NCBI GenBank assembly: GCA_025354075.1
Contig: JANXNO010000346.1
Coordinates: 1-5,853, forward strand
DNA length: 5,853 nucleotides
Direction: 5' to 3'
Origin: Burkholderiales bacterium
Lineage (GTDB): Bacteria > Pseudomonadota > Gammaproteobacteria > Burkholderiales > Casimicrobiaceae
A model generated the notes under the pieces. The model saw only the letters and a program-made list of their open reading frames with translations. It had not been told where the DNA came from and did no database searches. A program made the position numbers and the translations under genes. The number at the start of each line of letters is the position of its first letter. Positions within the stretch are counted from its first letter, which is position 1. Of the stretch, positions 1 through 5,853 are shown one piece after another.

Positions 1-33
1 ACTGAATCCATGGGTTCGACGCTCGGTTTGGCC

Positions 34-57
34 CCCTCGTCCGCCGGCGGGAGAGGG
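34..57. repeat. Imperfect hairpin of the first repeat unit
   Basis: The core CCGCCGGCGG (41-50) is a perfect 10-base palindrome. After a T-G wobble and one mismatch the stem resumes with CCCTC (34-38) pairing to GAGGG (53-57). It is the degenerate counterpart of the perfect hairpin at 132-157. Both share the GCGGGAG(A)AGGG arm, in opposite orientation relative to the flanking TGAGGGT motif. Confidence 0.55.
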
Positions 58-131
58 TTGGGGTGAGGGTGGCGATGCGGCCAACAAACCCGATCGCGAA
101 TCATTCCTACGCAACCTCACCCTCATCCCTG

Positions 132-157
132 CCCTTCTCCCGCTTGCGGGAGAAGGG
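132..157. terminator. Perfect 12-bp hairpin, possible terminator of the GNAT gene
   Basis: Bases 132-143 (CCCTTCTCCCGC) pair perfectly with 146-157 (GCGGGAGAAGGG) around a two-base TT loop. It starts 18 bases past the acetyltransferase stop codon when read on the minus strand. No U-tract follows on either strand, so it is not a classical intrinsic terminator. It is better read as a REP-type hairpin that might block 3' exonucleases or attenuate read-through. Confidence 0.4.
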
Positions 158-175
158 TTCAACACGGCAGCGACG

Positions 176-700
176 CTAGCCATGTGTTGCCGCAGTCGTA
201 TCCCCCAACCCCAACTGGCGCTGCATGAACACCGTGTCCAGCCAGCGATCAAATTTCCAGCCGGTGGATTGCATGGTGCCGACATGGTGGAAGCCCATTG
301 CTGCATGCAAACCAATCGAGCCTGTGTTGGCCGAATCGCCAATCACCGCAATCATTTGTCGGGCACCGGCCTGCTCGCAGCGGGCGAGCAGCTCGACCAT
401 CAGCAGGCGCGCCACGCCACCGCGGCGCGCGTCCGGATGTACGTACACCGAATTTTCGACGCTAAAGCGGTAGGCAGGGCGCGGTCGAAACCAGTTGGCG
501 TAGGCGTAGCCACACACCTGGCCCGCGTCCTCGGCAACGAGGTAGGGCAGCCCTTTGCTCAGGACATCGGCGCGCCGTGTCGCCATGTCGTCAACCGTGG
601 GCGGCGTTAGCTCAAAGCTGCCGGTGCCGTGATTCACCCAATGAGCGTAGATGGCCTGGATGGCTGCCAGGTCAGTGTCGGTGGCGTTACGCAGGAGCAT
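176..700 (-). CDS. GNAT N-acetyltransferase, phosphinothricin/L-amino-acid type
   Basis: This 174-residue protein is a single GNAT domain, the usual length for the Pat/Bar/YncA (MnaT) branch. Those enzymes transfer acetyl from acetyl-CoA to the amino group of phosphinothricin, methionine sulfoximine or methionine sulfone. Visible motifs are an N-terminal MLLRNATDTDLAAIQAIYAHW helix region, SFE at 28-30, the RPAYRFSVENSVYVHPDAR stretch (about 74-92), and the acetyl-CoA pyrophosphate loop R92-x-x-G95-x-A97. The C-terminal half has MIAVIGDSAN (116-125), SIGLHAAMGF and GWKFDRWLDTVFMQ (147-160). The ATG at 700 puts the conserved N-terminal strand at the first residues; no strong Shine-Dalgarno sequence is visible before it. 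The gene is cytoplasmic and monocistronic here, divergent from the DEP gene. Family assignment is strong; the exact substrate (antimetabolite or amino-acid analogue) is inference, so no gene symbol is given. Confidence 0.9.
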   Translation of the reverse strand: MLLRNATDTDLAAIQAIYAHWVNHGTGSFELTPPTVDDMATRRADVLSKGLPYLVAEDAGQVCGYAYANWFRPRPAYRFSVENSVYVHPDARRGGVARLLMVELLARCEQAGARQMIAVIGDSANTGSIGLHAAMGFHHVGTMQSTGWKFDRWLDTVFMQRQLGLGDTTAATHG

Positions 701-741
701 GATCGAACGAGTGAGCGAGAATGTAGGTGATGTATTTTTAT

Positions 742-763
742 CGCAAGACCGTATGCGCTTGCG
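742..763. promoter_or_regulatory. CGCAAG-N10-CTTGCG dyad, candidate operator
   Basis: CGCAAG at 742-747 and CTTGCG at 758-763 are perfect inverted six-base arms with a ten-base spacer, midway between two divergent genes. The size and placement suit a dimeric transcription factor, but no regulator gene lies in the window and an arm of six can occur by chance in G+C-rich DNA. It could instead form a weak stem-loop in a leader RNA. Confidence 0.25.
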
Positions 764-806
764 TTGTAAGGTCAGGCACCGTACGAGCGACTGACGATAA
801 ACGACT

Positions 807-810
807 GGAG
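807..810 (+). promoter_or_regulatory. Ribosome binding site deciding the GTG start at 817
   Basis: GGAG lies six bases before GTG 817. The alternative in-frame ATG codons at 727 and 730 have no comparable signal, and the 30 residues they would add do not look like part of the receiver-like fold, whose first beta strand (IKILLLSSD) begins right after the GTG. Confidence 0.65.
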
Positions 811-816
811 ACTGGG

Positions 817-1851
817 GTGATCAAGATACTTTTGCTGTCTAGCGATCCGACTACGCTTGCCCTGGTGCGCGCGTCGTCCGACGCTTTTGAATGCACGCTG
901 GACGCCTTCGCGGACGCGACCGATCTGAAGCGAAAACTGGAAAAGCCGGTCGATGCTATGCCGGTAAAAGTGGTGTTTGATCTGGCAGCCCTTGCCGATT
1001 CGGGCGTGCGTGTCGCCAACGCGTGTACCCGCGTTCGCCAACACTTTCCGGCAGCAAAGATCGGCCTGATAGCGTCGGCGACGCACCACATCGATGAGCC
1101 TGCGAAGCTATGGGCAAACGAGGCGGGAGCCGACGTCATCGTCGGACAAATTAACCCGTGGCGCTGGGCCGCCACTGGCGAGCGACTGTTCGCCACACTG
1201 CTTGAAGACGCCGAAGCGGTTGCTGCTGCGTCGCGCCGGGTGGGGCCGTACCTGCGCGCGGCCGCGCGCACCAATACTGCAAACGTCAACGCCCGGCTGG
1301 TAGCGGACGCCGAGGCGGACGGTATTGATTTGGCAGCACTTGCGTTTCGAATGCAGCGCTCTGGCGGCGTTGATATTAGCGACCGGCGCTATCGTCTACG
1401 CATTTATCAGGAGTGTTTTGTTGCCAGCGAGGGCGTGACGTGGCTTGAGCGGGCGCTACGGGTGCCGCGTGAAAAGGCTGTAGCCATTGGCCAGGCGCTG
1501 CAGGCAGCCGGGTTGATTTATCACGTTGCACGCGAGCAAACGTTCGCGGATGAAGCGCTGTTCTTCCGGGTCGCGCAGATTCCGTCTAGCTGGGTCATCG
1601 AGCGCTTTTATTCGCTGATTCGCAGCGAAGCTGGCTTCGCGGTGGAAGATCGGTCCTACCTTGGCACCCGATATACCAAAACCTTCGTGGGTTCAGAAGC
1701 GGTGGACTGGATTCAAGCGCAGGGTTACACGCTCAATGAAGCGTTGAGTGTGGGGCAACGGCTCATCGACCTCTCGATTGTGCATCACGTCGCCGACGAG
1801 CATCCTTTCAAAAACGAAAAATTGTTTTACCGCTTTTATAGGGACGAATAA
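817..1851 (+). CDS. Receiver-like domain protein with two tandem DEP domains
   Basis: The 344-residue product from GTG 817 has three parts. Residues 2-130 resemble a response-regulator receiver fold: a first strand IKILLLSSD, a third strand KVVFDL ending in D55, a fourth strand IGLIASA, and AGADVIVG where the fifth strand should be. The acidic pair after strand one is reduced to D10, and the expected Lys-Pro after strand five is replaced by GQINP, so phosphorylation is doubtful. Residues about 170-252 form a first DEP domain (RYRLRIYQECFVASEGVTWL, then AVAIGQALQAAGLIYHV). Residues about 263-341 form a second (YTKTFVGSEAVDWI, then GQRLIDLSIVHHV and LFYRFYR). DEP domains bind membranes or protein partners and are better known from eukaryotic signalling proteins. 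No signal peptide, membrane segment or output enzyme is visible, so a cytoplasmic or peripheral-membrane adaptor role is inferred. It converges on gspF with 31 bases between stops; a link to secretion is not shown. Confidence 0.8.
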   Translation: MIKILLLSSDPTTLALVRASSDAFECTLDAFADATDLKRKLEKPVDAMPVKVVFDLAALADSGVRVANACTRVRQHFPAAKIGLIASATHHIDEPAKLWANEAGADVIVGQINPWRWAATGERLFATLLEDAEAVAAASRRVGPYLRAAARTNTANVNARLVADAEADGIDLAALAFRMQRSGGVDISDRRYRLRIYQECFVASEGVTWLERALRVPREKAVAIGQALQAAGLIYHVAREQTFADEALFFRVAQIPSSWVIERFYSLIRSEAGFAVEDRSYLGTRYTKTFVGSEAVDWIQAQGYTLNEALSVGQRLIDLSIVHHVADEHPFKNEKLFYRFYRDE

Positions 1852-1858
1852 CGTGTGG

Positions 1859-1896
1859 CGGCGGTGGGAGCTGCGTCGCGCGCTAGCGAACCGCCG
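1859..1896. terminator. Weak inverted repeat between convergent genes
   Basis: CGGCGGT at 1859-1865 pairs with ACCGCCG at 1890-1896, and an inner TCGC/GCGA stem (1876-1879 with 1886-1889) stacks on the right side, leaving a ten-base bulge on the left. It spans the 31-base gap between the DEP gene stop (1849-1851) and the gspF stop (1883-1885) and enters the last gspF codons. No T-tract follows on either strand, so terminator function for either gene is only a suggestion. Confidence 0.25.
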
Positions 1897-3076
1897 AATT
1901 CAACGTCACAATCGGCAGCATCACGGCAAGCACAAGCACCAGCACCACACCACCGAGCACGATGATCATGACCGGCTCGACCAGCGTGGCGAACCACTGC
2001 AGGCGGCGCTCAAGGCTCTGCCGTTTCAGGTGGGCGGCCTTCGCGAATGCAGCGGCAACACCACCGACCGTTTCGCCTTGACGTACCAGTTCCAGCGACA
2101 TCCCGTCGATAGCCTGAGTCTCAGCAAAGGCACCGCCCACGCTGCTGCCCTGCTCCAGCAATTGCCTTGCGGCGTTGAGGCGGCTGGCATTCTGCGGGAA
2201 GCGTGCAGTCAAAGCAGCCGCCGTCATGACGCGCGGCAACGGCACAGCGCTCTCCGCGAGCATCGCGAGTGTGGTTAACACGCGCACCTCATCTGCGCTT
2301 TGCGCCAGCGGGCCGATCAGTGGCACCCGTTGCAGCAGCGCCAGACCACGTGTGCGTAGCGGGCCGCGCAGCGACCACACTGCAAACACCAGCCCAGCGA
2401 CCACCCCGGCAAAAATCCATAGTCCGTAGCCACGCAAAAACGTCGCTACGGCTAGCAACGTACGTGTCAGCCAAGGTAGCGCCTGCTTGGTTTGCGAGAA
2501 CGCGGCGACGATTTGCGGCATCACAAACACCAGCAACGCCACGATCACACCGAGTGCCACGACGCCTACGAGCGCCGGATACACCAGCGCGCCGACCAGC
2601 TTGCCGCGAAGCGCATCGCGCTCTTCAAAATAATCCGCCAACCGCGACAACACGCGCGCCAAATCGCCCGCCTCGGCACCGGCGACGACCACTTGACGTT
2701 CAACGGGCGGCAGCAACCGGGGGGCACGATCAAACGCGGTAGCGAGCGGTTCGCCCTGATTCAGCGCGGTGTTGACAGCGCTCAGTTCGTCGCTCACCGC
2801 CGTGATGCCCGAGTGCGTCGCCACCGACGCCAGCGCGTTCGGTAGCGTCACCCCACCGTCAATCAATCCCGACAATTGGCGCACCGCTAGCGCGCGATCC
2901 GCAGCGCTGATGCGGCGCGTGTTGGCTTTGACGTGAACCTCGGCCATCGCCGAGAGCGCCAGCACCGTCAAGCCGCGCGCAGCCAGGGCTTTCAGCGCGC
3001 TACGCTCGTCGGCCGCGCTGACGTCGCCGCGCTCGCGCGCTCCAGCGGCGTTGACAGCTTCAAATGCAAATCGCAT
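1883..3076 (-). CDS. gspF: Type II secretion inner-membrane platform protein GspF
   Basis: GspF is the polytopic inner-membrane protein of the type II secretion assembly platform. It couples the GspE ATPase to pseudopilus growth. At 397 residues it has the usual family length (about 400). The start MRFAFEAVNAAGARERG is the typical family N-terminus. Two homologous cytoplasmic T2SF domains are visible. The first (about 65-187) has LSGLIDGGVTLPNAL and VVVAGAEAGDLARVLSRLA; the second (about 265-390) has LTTLAMLAESAVPLPRVM and LVRQGETVGGVAAAF. Hydrophobic segments lie at about 166-190, 218-236 and 367-390, the three-helix topology known for the family. The ATG at 3076 has only a weak upstream GAG. 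It follows gspE after 101 bases, a larger gap than that between gspD and gspE. It is the last gene of the block; the next gene is convergent. PilC, the type IV pilus relative, is excluded mainly by the gspD-gspE context. Confidence 0.95.
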   Translation of the reverse strand: MRFAFEAVNAAGARERGDVSAADERSALKALAARGLTVLALSAMAEVHVKANTRRISAADRALAVRQLSGLIDGGVTLPNALASVATHSGITAVSDELSAVNTALNQGEPLATAFDRAPRLLPPVERQVVVAGAEAGDLARVLSRLADYFEERDALRGKLVGALVYPALVGVVALGVIVALLVFVMPQIVAAFSQTKQALPWLTRTLLAVATFLRGYGLWIFAGVVAGLVFAVWSLRGPLRTRGLALLQRVPLIGPLAQSADEVRVLTTLAMLAESAVPLPRVMTAAALTARFPQNASRLNAARQLLEQGSSVGGAFAETQAIDGMSLELVRQGETVGGVAAAFAKAAHLKRQSLERRLQWFATLVEPVMIIVLGGVVLVLVLAVMLPIVTLNSAVR

Positions 3077-3177
3077 AGCGCTCTAACCCCGCACAGTCGC
3101 AGCCAAAACGGTTCGACTGTAGAAGTGGCATGGTGCCAAGCCCACATCATTTTTGACGCGTGCCAACGCGGTGCCAA
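3077..3177 (-). other. gspE-gspF spacer with TTGGCAC repeats
   Basis: This 101-base non-coding gap is unusual inside an otherwise tight block. On the gspF coding strand it holds TTGGCAC three times (3177-3171, 3166-3160 and 3139-3133). The last copy is part of a small TGGCA-TGG-TGCCA hairpin (3126-3138). No short gene with a credible start fits in it. Confidence 0.6.
3161..3176 (-). promoter_or_regulatory. Sigma-54-like -24/-12 element before gspF
   Basis: Read on the minus strand, TGGCAC (3176-3171), five bases, then TGGCA (3165-3161) gives the GG-N10-GC core of sigma-54 promoters (consensus TGGCAC-N5-TTGCW), with one mismatch in the -12 box. A start about 12 bases downstream would leave a leader of roughly 70-75 bases before the gspF ATG. 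No enhancer site or sigma-54 activator gene is seen in the window, and the similarity partly comes from the TTGGCAC repeat itself. Confidence 0.25.
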
Positions 3178-4656
3178 TCACGCAGTCACCACCCGCAAAA
3201 CCTCGCTCAGCGAGGTCGTGCCGTCGGCCAGATAGCGCGCCGCGTCGCTGGCAATCGCGGGCCAACCCGCTTCGCTGGCTAACGCCTCAAGCTCGGTATC
3301 GGCCACGTGTCCATGCACTGCACGCGCGATGTCGGCATTGAGCGGCATCCAGCGGTACAGGCCGACGCGGCCACGATAGCCGGTGCCCGAGCAGGCTGCG
3401 CAGCCGACAGCATCAAACAATGACTTTATGCCGTCTTGAGGAACCGCACGATGGCGTTCAAGCAACGTCAACTCTTCAGCCGTAATGTCGCGTTTGCTTC
3501 GGCATTCAACACACAGTTTTCGCACCAACCGCTGTGCGAGCACGCCACGCAATGACGACGCCAACAAGTAAGGCTCAACGCCCATATCCGCGAGTCGCGT
3601 GATTGCAGCACCTGCCGTGTTCGTGTGCAATGACGCGAGCACAAGATGGCCTGTCAAACTCGCCTGAATCGCGATCTCAGCAGTTTCGCGATCACGAATT
3701 TCGCCGACGATGATGACATCGGGATCGTGCCGCAAAATCGAGCGTAGCGCACGCGCAAAGGTCAGTTCGATGCGTGGATTCACCTGCGTTTGAGCCACAC
3801 GGTCCAGCGCATATTCGACTGGATCCTCCACACTCACAACATTCAGGCGCTCGCGATCCAGTTCGGTGACCGCCGCATACAACGTTGTAGTTTTTCCTGA
3901 GCCCGTAGGCCCGGTAACAAGCACCAATCCGTGCGGCATGCGTGCTGCGCTGCGCAGTGCTTCAAGCGTTGCGGCCTGAAACCCGAGAGCAGCGAGATTG
4001 AGCCGCGCAGCGCTGGTGTCAAGCAAACGCAGCACCACCCGTTCGCCGTGCTGCGTCGGCAACGTGGCGACACGAACGTCCACCCGATGCCCAGCGATCG
4101 TTACCTGCAGGCGACCGTCCTGCGGCAGGCGGCGCTCGGCGATATCGAGGATCGCCATCACCTTGCAGCGGGCAACCAGGGCAGCGTGCGTTGCGCTGTC
4201 GGAGTCGCGTGCATCTTTGAGAATCCCGTCAACGCGAAACCGAACGCGCCCGCCCTGCTCTGTTGCATCAAGGTGAATGTCCGACGCACCGCGTGCGAGG
4301 GCTTCACGCAGTAGCTCGGAGACGATGCGAACGGCCGGGGAGTCGCTGTCGTTAGCGATAGACGACAGCAAATCCGCTTCTCCGGATGTCGCATCGGTTC
4401 GAGCTGATTGATCGGTGACGGATGAGCCCTGTTTGACGGAATGTGCAGCGTAAGTCTGGGTGACGATTTCCCGGAAACGATCTGCCGTCACCGGCTGCGT
4501 CCGCAGCGGCTTGCCAAGACGTTGACGTGCTGCGGAGAGCGTGGCGACAGTCATATGTGGCGCCGTGGCAACGGTGAACGCGCTGCCTTCGTCCGTCATC
4601 GGCACAATGCCAAATTCTTGCGCCAGTTCAAACGGCAGAAGCTGCGTTAGGGACAT
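3178..4656 (-). CDS. gspE: Type II secretion ATPase GspE
   Basis: GspE is the cytoplasmic secretion ATPase that powers pseudopilus assembly by acting on GspF and GspL. From ATG 4656 it is 492 residues, normal for the family. An N-terminal domain (about 1-75) is followed by a polar linker (76-100) and the conserved ASDIHLD stretch (124-130). The ATPase core shows Walker A GPTGSGKTTT (249-258), the Asp box VVSVEDPVEY (273-282), Walker B ILRHDPDVIIVGEIRD (307-322) and the His box GHLVLASLHTNTA (336-348). A tetracysteine zinc site CVEC/CAAC (C382, C385, C419, C422) is present, typical of GspE and absent from PilT-type retraction ATPases. An in-frame TTG at 4662 would add two residues, but the ATG fits better: MSLTQLLPFELAQEFGIVP is the family-like start. 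No Shine-Dalgarno sequence precedes it, so coupling to gspD, whose stop is 38 bases upstream, is plausible. PilB is less likely given the secretin with GspD features next door. Confidence 0.95.
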   Translation of the reverse strand: MSLTQLLPFELAQEFGIVPMTDEGSAFTVATAPHMTVATLSAARQRLGKPLRTQPVTADRFREIVTQTYAAHSVKQGSSVTDQSARTDATSGEADLLSSIANDSDSPAVRIVSELLREALARGASDIHLDATEQGGRVRFRVDGILKDARDSDSATHAALVARCKVMAILDIAERRLPQDGRLQVTIAGHRVDVRVATLPTQHGERVVLRLLDTSAARLNLAALGFQAATLEALRSAARMPHGLVLVTGPTGSGKTTTLYAAVTELDRERLNVVSVEDPVEYALDRVAQTQVNPRIELTFARALRSILRHDPDVIIVGEIRDRETAEIAIQASLTGHLVLASLHTNTAGAAITRLADMGVEPYLLASSLRGVLAQRLVRKLCVECRSKRDITAEELTLLERHRAVPQDGIKSLFDAVGCAACSGTGYRGRVGLYRWMPLNADIARAVHGHVADTELEALASEAGWPAIASDAARYLADGTTSLSEVLRVVTA

Positions 4657-4694
4657 GTACAAAAGCGCAGACTATGCGTTGAGACGATCACCGC

Positions 4695-5853
4695 TCACTT
4701 GCGCTGCTCTACCGGCGCAGGAACGGGTGTGCCCATCGGCAAACCGGGGTTAGTCATTTCAGGCATCATGAAGCGCGCTTCAGGCGTGACTGCCTGCTGA
4801 TCCATGCCCAATACGCGATAGCGTTCGTTCGACAAAATACCAGCTTGATTGGCATCACGAAGCACAGTGGGGCGCAGAAAAATCATAAGGTTTGTCTTGG
4901 TTCGCTTTCGAGTGTCGTAGCGAAAGAATTGGCCTAAACCGGGCACGTCGCCCAGCACAGGCACTTTTTCCTGATCGTTGGTGAAGCCCTCCTGCAAAAG
5001 GCCACCGAGCACCACAATCTGGCCGTCGTCGGCGAGCACCGAGGTCTCCAAAACGCGCTTGTTAAACGTTGATAAACCGACAGAGTCTGCACCCGTAGTG
5101 GTTGACGGCGCAACGCTAGAAACTTCCTGATAAAGCTGCAAGCGGATCGAGCCACCTTCCGTGATCATCGGCTTCACGCGCAAAATAAGACCGACTTCCT
5201 TGCGATCAAAGGTTGCAAACGGCGTCACGCCGCCATTGGTAGTGCCACCGGTGCTGCTGTACTTTCCGGTTAGAACCGGGACGGTCTGCCCCCCTGAAAA
5301 ATGAGCCTCTTCATTGTCGAGCGCCAGCAGCGTGGGCATCGATAGAACATTAGCGTGTACGTCGCTTTGCAGGGCTCTCGCCAACAATCCAAGATTGAGA
5401 ATAGGAATGCCACCAACAGTTATCGCCCCTCTCACCAGACCCAAATTAAAACCTTGCGCAATATTCGCCACGTTCGAAGCGACGCCGAGGATGTTAGATG
5501 TGGGCGTCGAACCTGGGCTGCCAAAATTGGTGCCGCCGAACGCTTGTGTGCCACTTCGATTTAGTCCATCAAGCGCCTGCCACTGAATGCCAAATTCAGC
5601 CGCGCGATCTGCTTGAATCTCAACCACGAGTGCTTCGATGTACACCTGCGCGCGGCGGACATCAAGCTGCTCGATCACTGTGCGCAAATTGTTGTAAACC
5701 GGCGTCGGTGCCGAGATCACCAGCGCGTTGATTGAGCTATCGGCGTAGACGGTTGCACCACCGGCGGTGAAGGCAGAGCTGTTGTTAGCCGTCGCCTGCG
5801 GCAAGCTGCCCACGCTTGGTTGAGCGGTGCTTCCGGTCAACGCGGCGGTCGCT
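4695..5853 (-). CDS. gspD: Type II secretion secretin GspD, C-terminal part (5' end outside window)
   Basis: GspD is the outer-membrane secretin whose multimer forms the type II exit channel. Only the C-terminal 385 codons are present. The frame stays open to the window edge, and the TTG at 5838-5840 is an internal Leu codon, not a start. Numbered from the first full codon, residues 1-32 are an Ala/Thr/Ser/Gly/Gln-rich loop inside the last N (N3) domain. N3 ends with VYADSSINALVISAPTPVY and VIEQLDVRRAQVYIEALVVE (to about 74). The secretin beta-barrel follows, with the gate-region motif GGQTVPVLTGKY (about 187-198), EVGLILRVKPMI, the family signature VPVLGDVPGLGQFFR (297-311) and TNLMIFLRPTVLRD (320-333). 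The 52-residue tail ends in a Pro-rich PGLPMGTPVPAPVEQRK; no clear pilotin-binding S-domain is recognisable. The signal peptide, N0-N2 domains and promoter lie outside the window. The order gspD-gspE-gspF supports GspD over PilQ or a type III secretin. Confidence 0.95.
   Translation of the reverse strand, partial: ATAALTGSTAQPSVGSLPQATANNSSAFTAGGATVYADSSINALVISAPTPVYNNLRTVIEQLDVRRAQVYIEALVVEIQADRAAEFGIQWQALDGLNRSGTQAFGGTNFGSPGSTPTSNILGVASNVANIAQGFNLGLVRGAITVGGIPILNLGLLARALQSDVHANVLSMPTLLALDNEEAHFSGGQTVPVLTGKYSSTGGTTNGGVTPFATFDRKEVGLILRVKPMITEGGSIRLQLYQEVSSVAPSTTTGADSVGLSTFNKRVLETSVLADDGQIVVLGGLLQEGFTNDQEKVPVLGDVPGLGQFFRYDTRKRTKTNLMIFLRPTVLRDANQAGILSNERYRVLGMDQQAVTPEARFMMPEMTNPGLPMGTPVPAPVEQRK

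Larger units (their letters stand above)
34..157. repeat. REP/MITE-like intergenic repeat, two inverted units
   Basis: Two hairpin-bearing units lie head to head. The arm at 47-70 (GCGGGAGAGGG, then TTGGGGTGAGGGT) matches the reverse complement of 119-143 at 21 of 24 positions with one single-base gap. Each unit also has its own hairpin (34-57 and 132-157). Intergenic repeats with GGGAGAGGG and TTGGGGTGAGGG cores are common in the genomes of several beta- and gammaproteobacteria; I recall this as a general pattern and could not search it. The element lies just 3' of the acetyltransferase gene on the minus strand, so it may also end or stabilise that transcript. No transposase or target-site duplication is visible. 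Confidence 0.7.
701..816. other. Divergent intergenic region
   Basis: This stretch must hold the promoters of both the acetyltransferase (leftward) and the DEP-domain gene (rightward). The A/T-rich patch at 731-742 (TGTATTTTTATC) is the lowest-G+C part. I see no convincing sigma-70 -35/-10 pair; a TTGCGT (759-764) and TACGAG (782-787) pair with a 17-base spacer is possible for the rightward gene but weak. The dyad at 742-763 and the ribosome binding site at 807-810 are listed separately. Confidence 0.5.

Noticed and set aside
1..175. CRISPR array or tRNA in the left flank
   Set aside because: There are only two inverted hairpin units, no regularly spaced direct repeats, and no cloverleaf.
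182..610. Plus-strand open frame opposite the acetyltransferase
   Set aside because: It lies entirely antisense to a strongly recognisable GNAT gene, has no family-like motifs, and is explained by G+C-rich codon bias.
738..1289. Minus-strand open frame of 183 codons opposite the DEP gene
   Set aside because: The sequence is Ala/Arg/Ser-rich without recognisable motifs, and the sense strand encodes a coherent domain protein.
1748..2278. Plus-strand open frame of 176 codons across the end of the DEP gene and gspF
   Set aside because: It overlaps two well-supported genes in other frames and its product is His/Arg/Gln-rich, a typical shadow of the opposite strand.
2933..3235. Small plus-strand open frame spanning the gspE-gspF gap
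   Set aside because: Most of it is antisense to the gspF start and gspE end, there is no ribosome binding site, and the composition is shadow-like.
3931..4314. Plus-strand open frames opposite gspE
   Set aside because: They are antisense to the conserved ATPase core and show no domain features.
5838..5840. TTG as the start of the GspD gene
   Set aside because: The frame is open upstream to the window edge, and the product would lack the signal peptide and N domains that every GspD needs. It is an internal Leu codon.

Overview
The window is a G+C-rich, densely packed bacterial chromosome segment. The GspD, GspE and GspF sequences, and the GNAT protein with its RFSVENSVYVHPDAR and MIAVIGDSAN motifs, resemble betaproteobacterial (Burkholderiales-like) proteins. 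This placement is recognition by eye, without a database search, so the order is moderately likely and no genus can be named.

Layout from left to right. Positions 1-175 are non-coding and hold a repeat made of two G/C-rich hairpins (34-57 and 132-157) whose flanks are inverted copies of each other. A GNAT acetyltransferase of the phosphinothricin/methionine-sulfoximine type is encoded on the minus strand (176-700). A divergent intergenic region with a CGCAAG-N10-CTTGCG dyad separates it from a plus-strand gene (GTG start at 817, end 1851). That gene encodes an unusual protein: an atypical receiver-like domain followed by two DEP domains. It converges, 31 bases apart, on a minus-strand type II secretion block in the transcription order gspD (5' end outside the window), gspE, gspF, covering 5853 down to 1883.

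The three secretion genes form the core of a type II secretion machine. GspD is the outer-membrane secretin channel, GspE the cytoplasmic hexameric ATPase, and GspF the inner-membrane platform protein that GspE acts on. No pseudopilin gene follows gspF, so gspF is the last gene of the block here; the remaining gsp genes must lie upstream of gspD or elsewhere. A 101-base gap between gspE and gspF carries three TTGGCAC copies on the gspF coding strand, two of which form a sigma-54-like -24/-12 arrangement.

I found no mobile element, CRISPR array, tRNA or rRNA. Nothing here is clearly a new system. The item most worth following up is the receiver-like/DEP/DEP protein.
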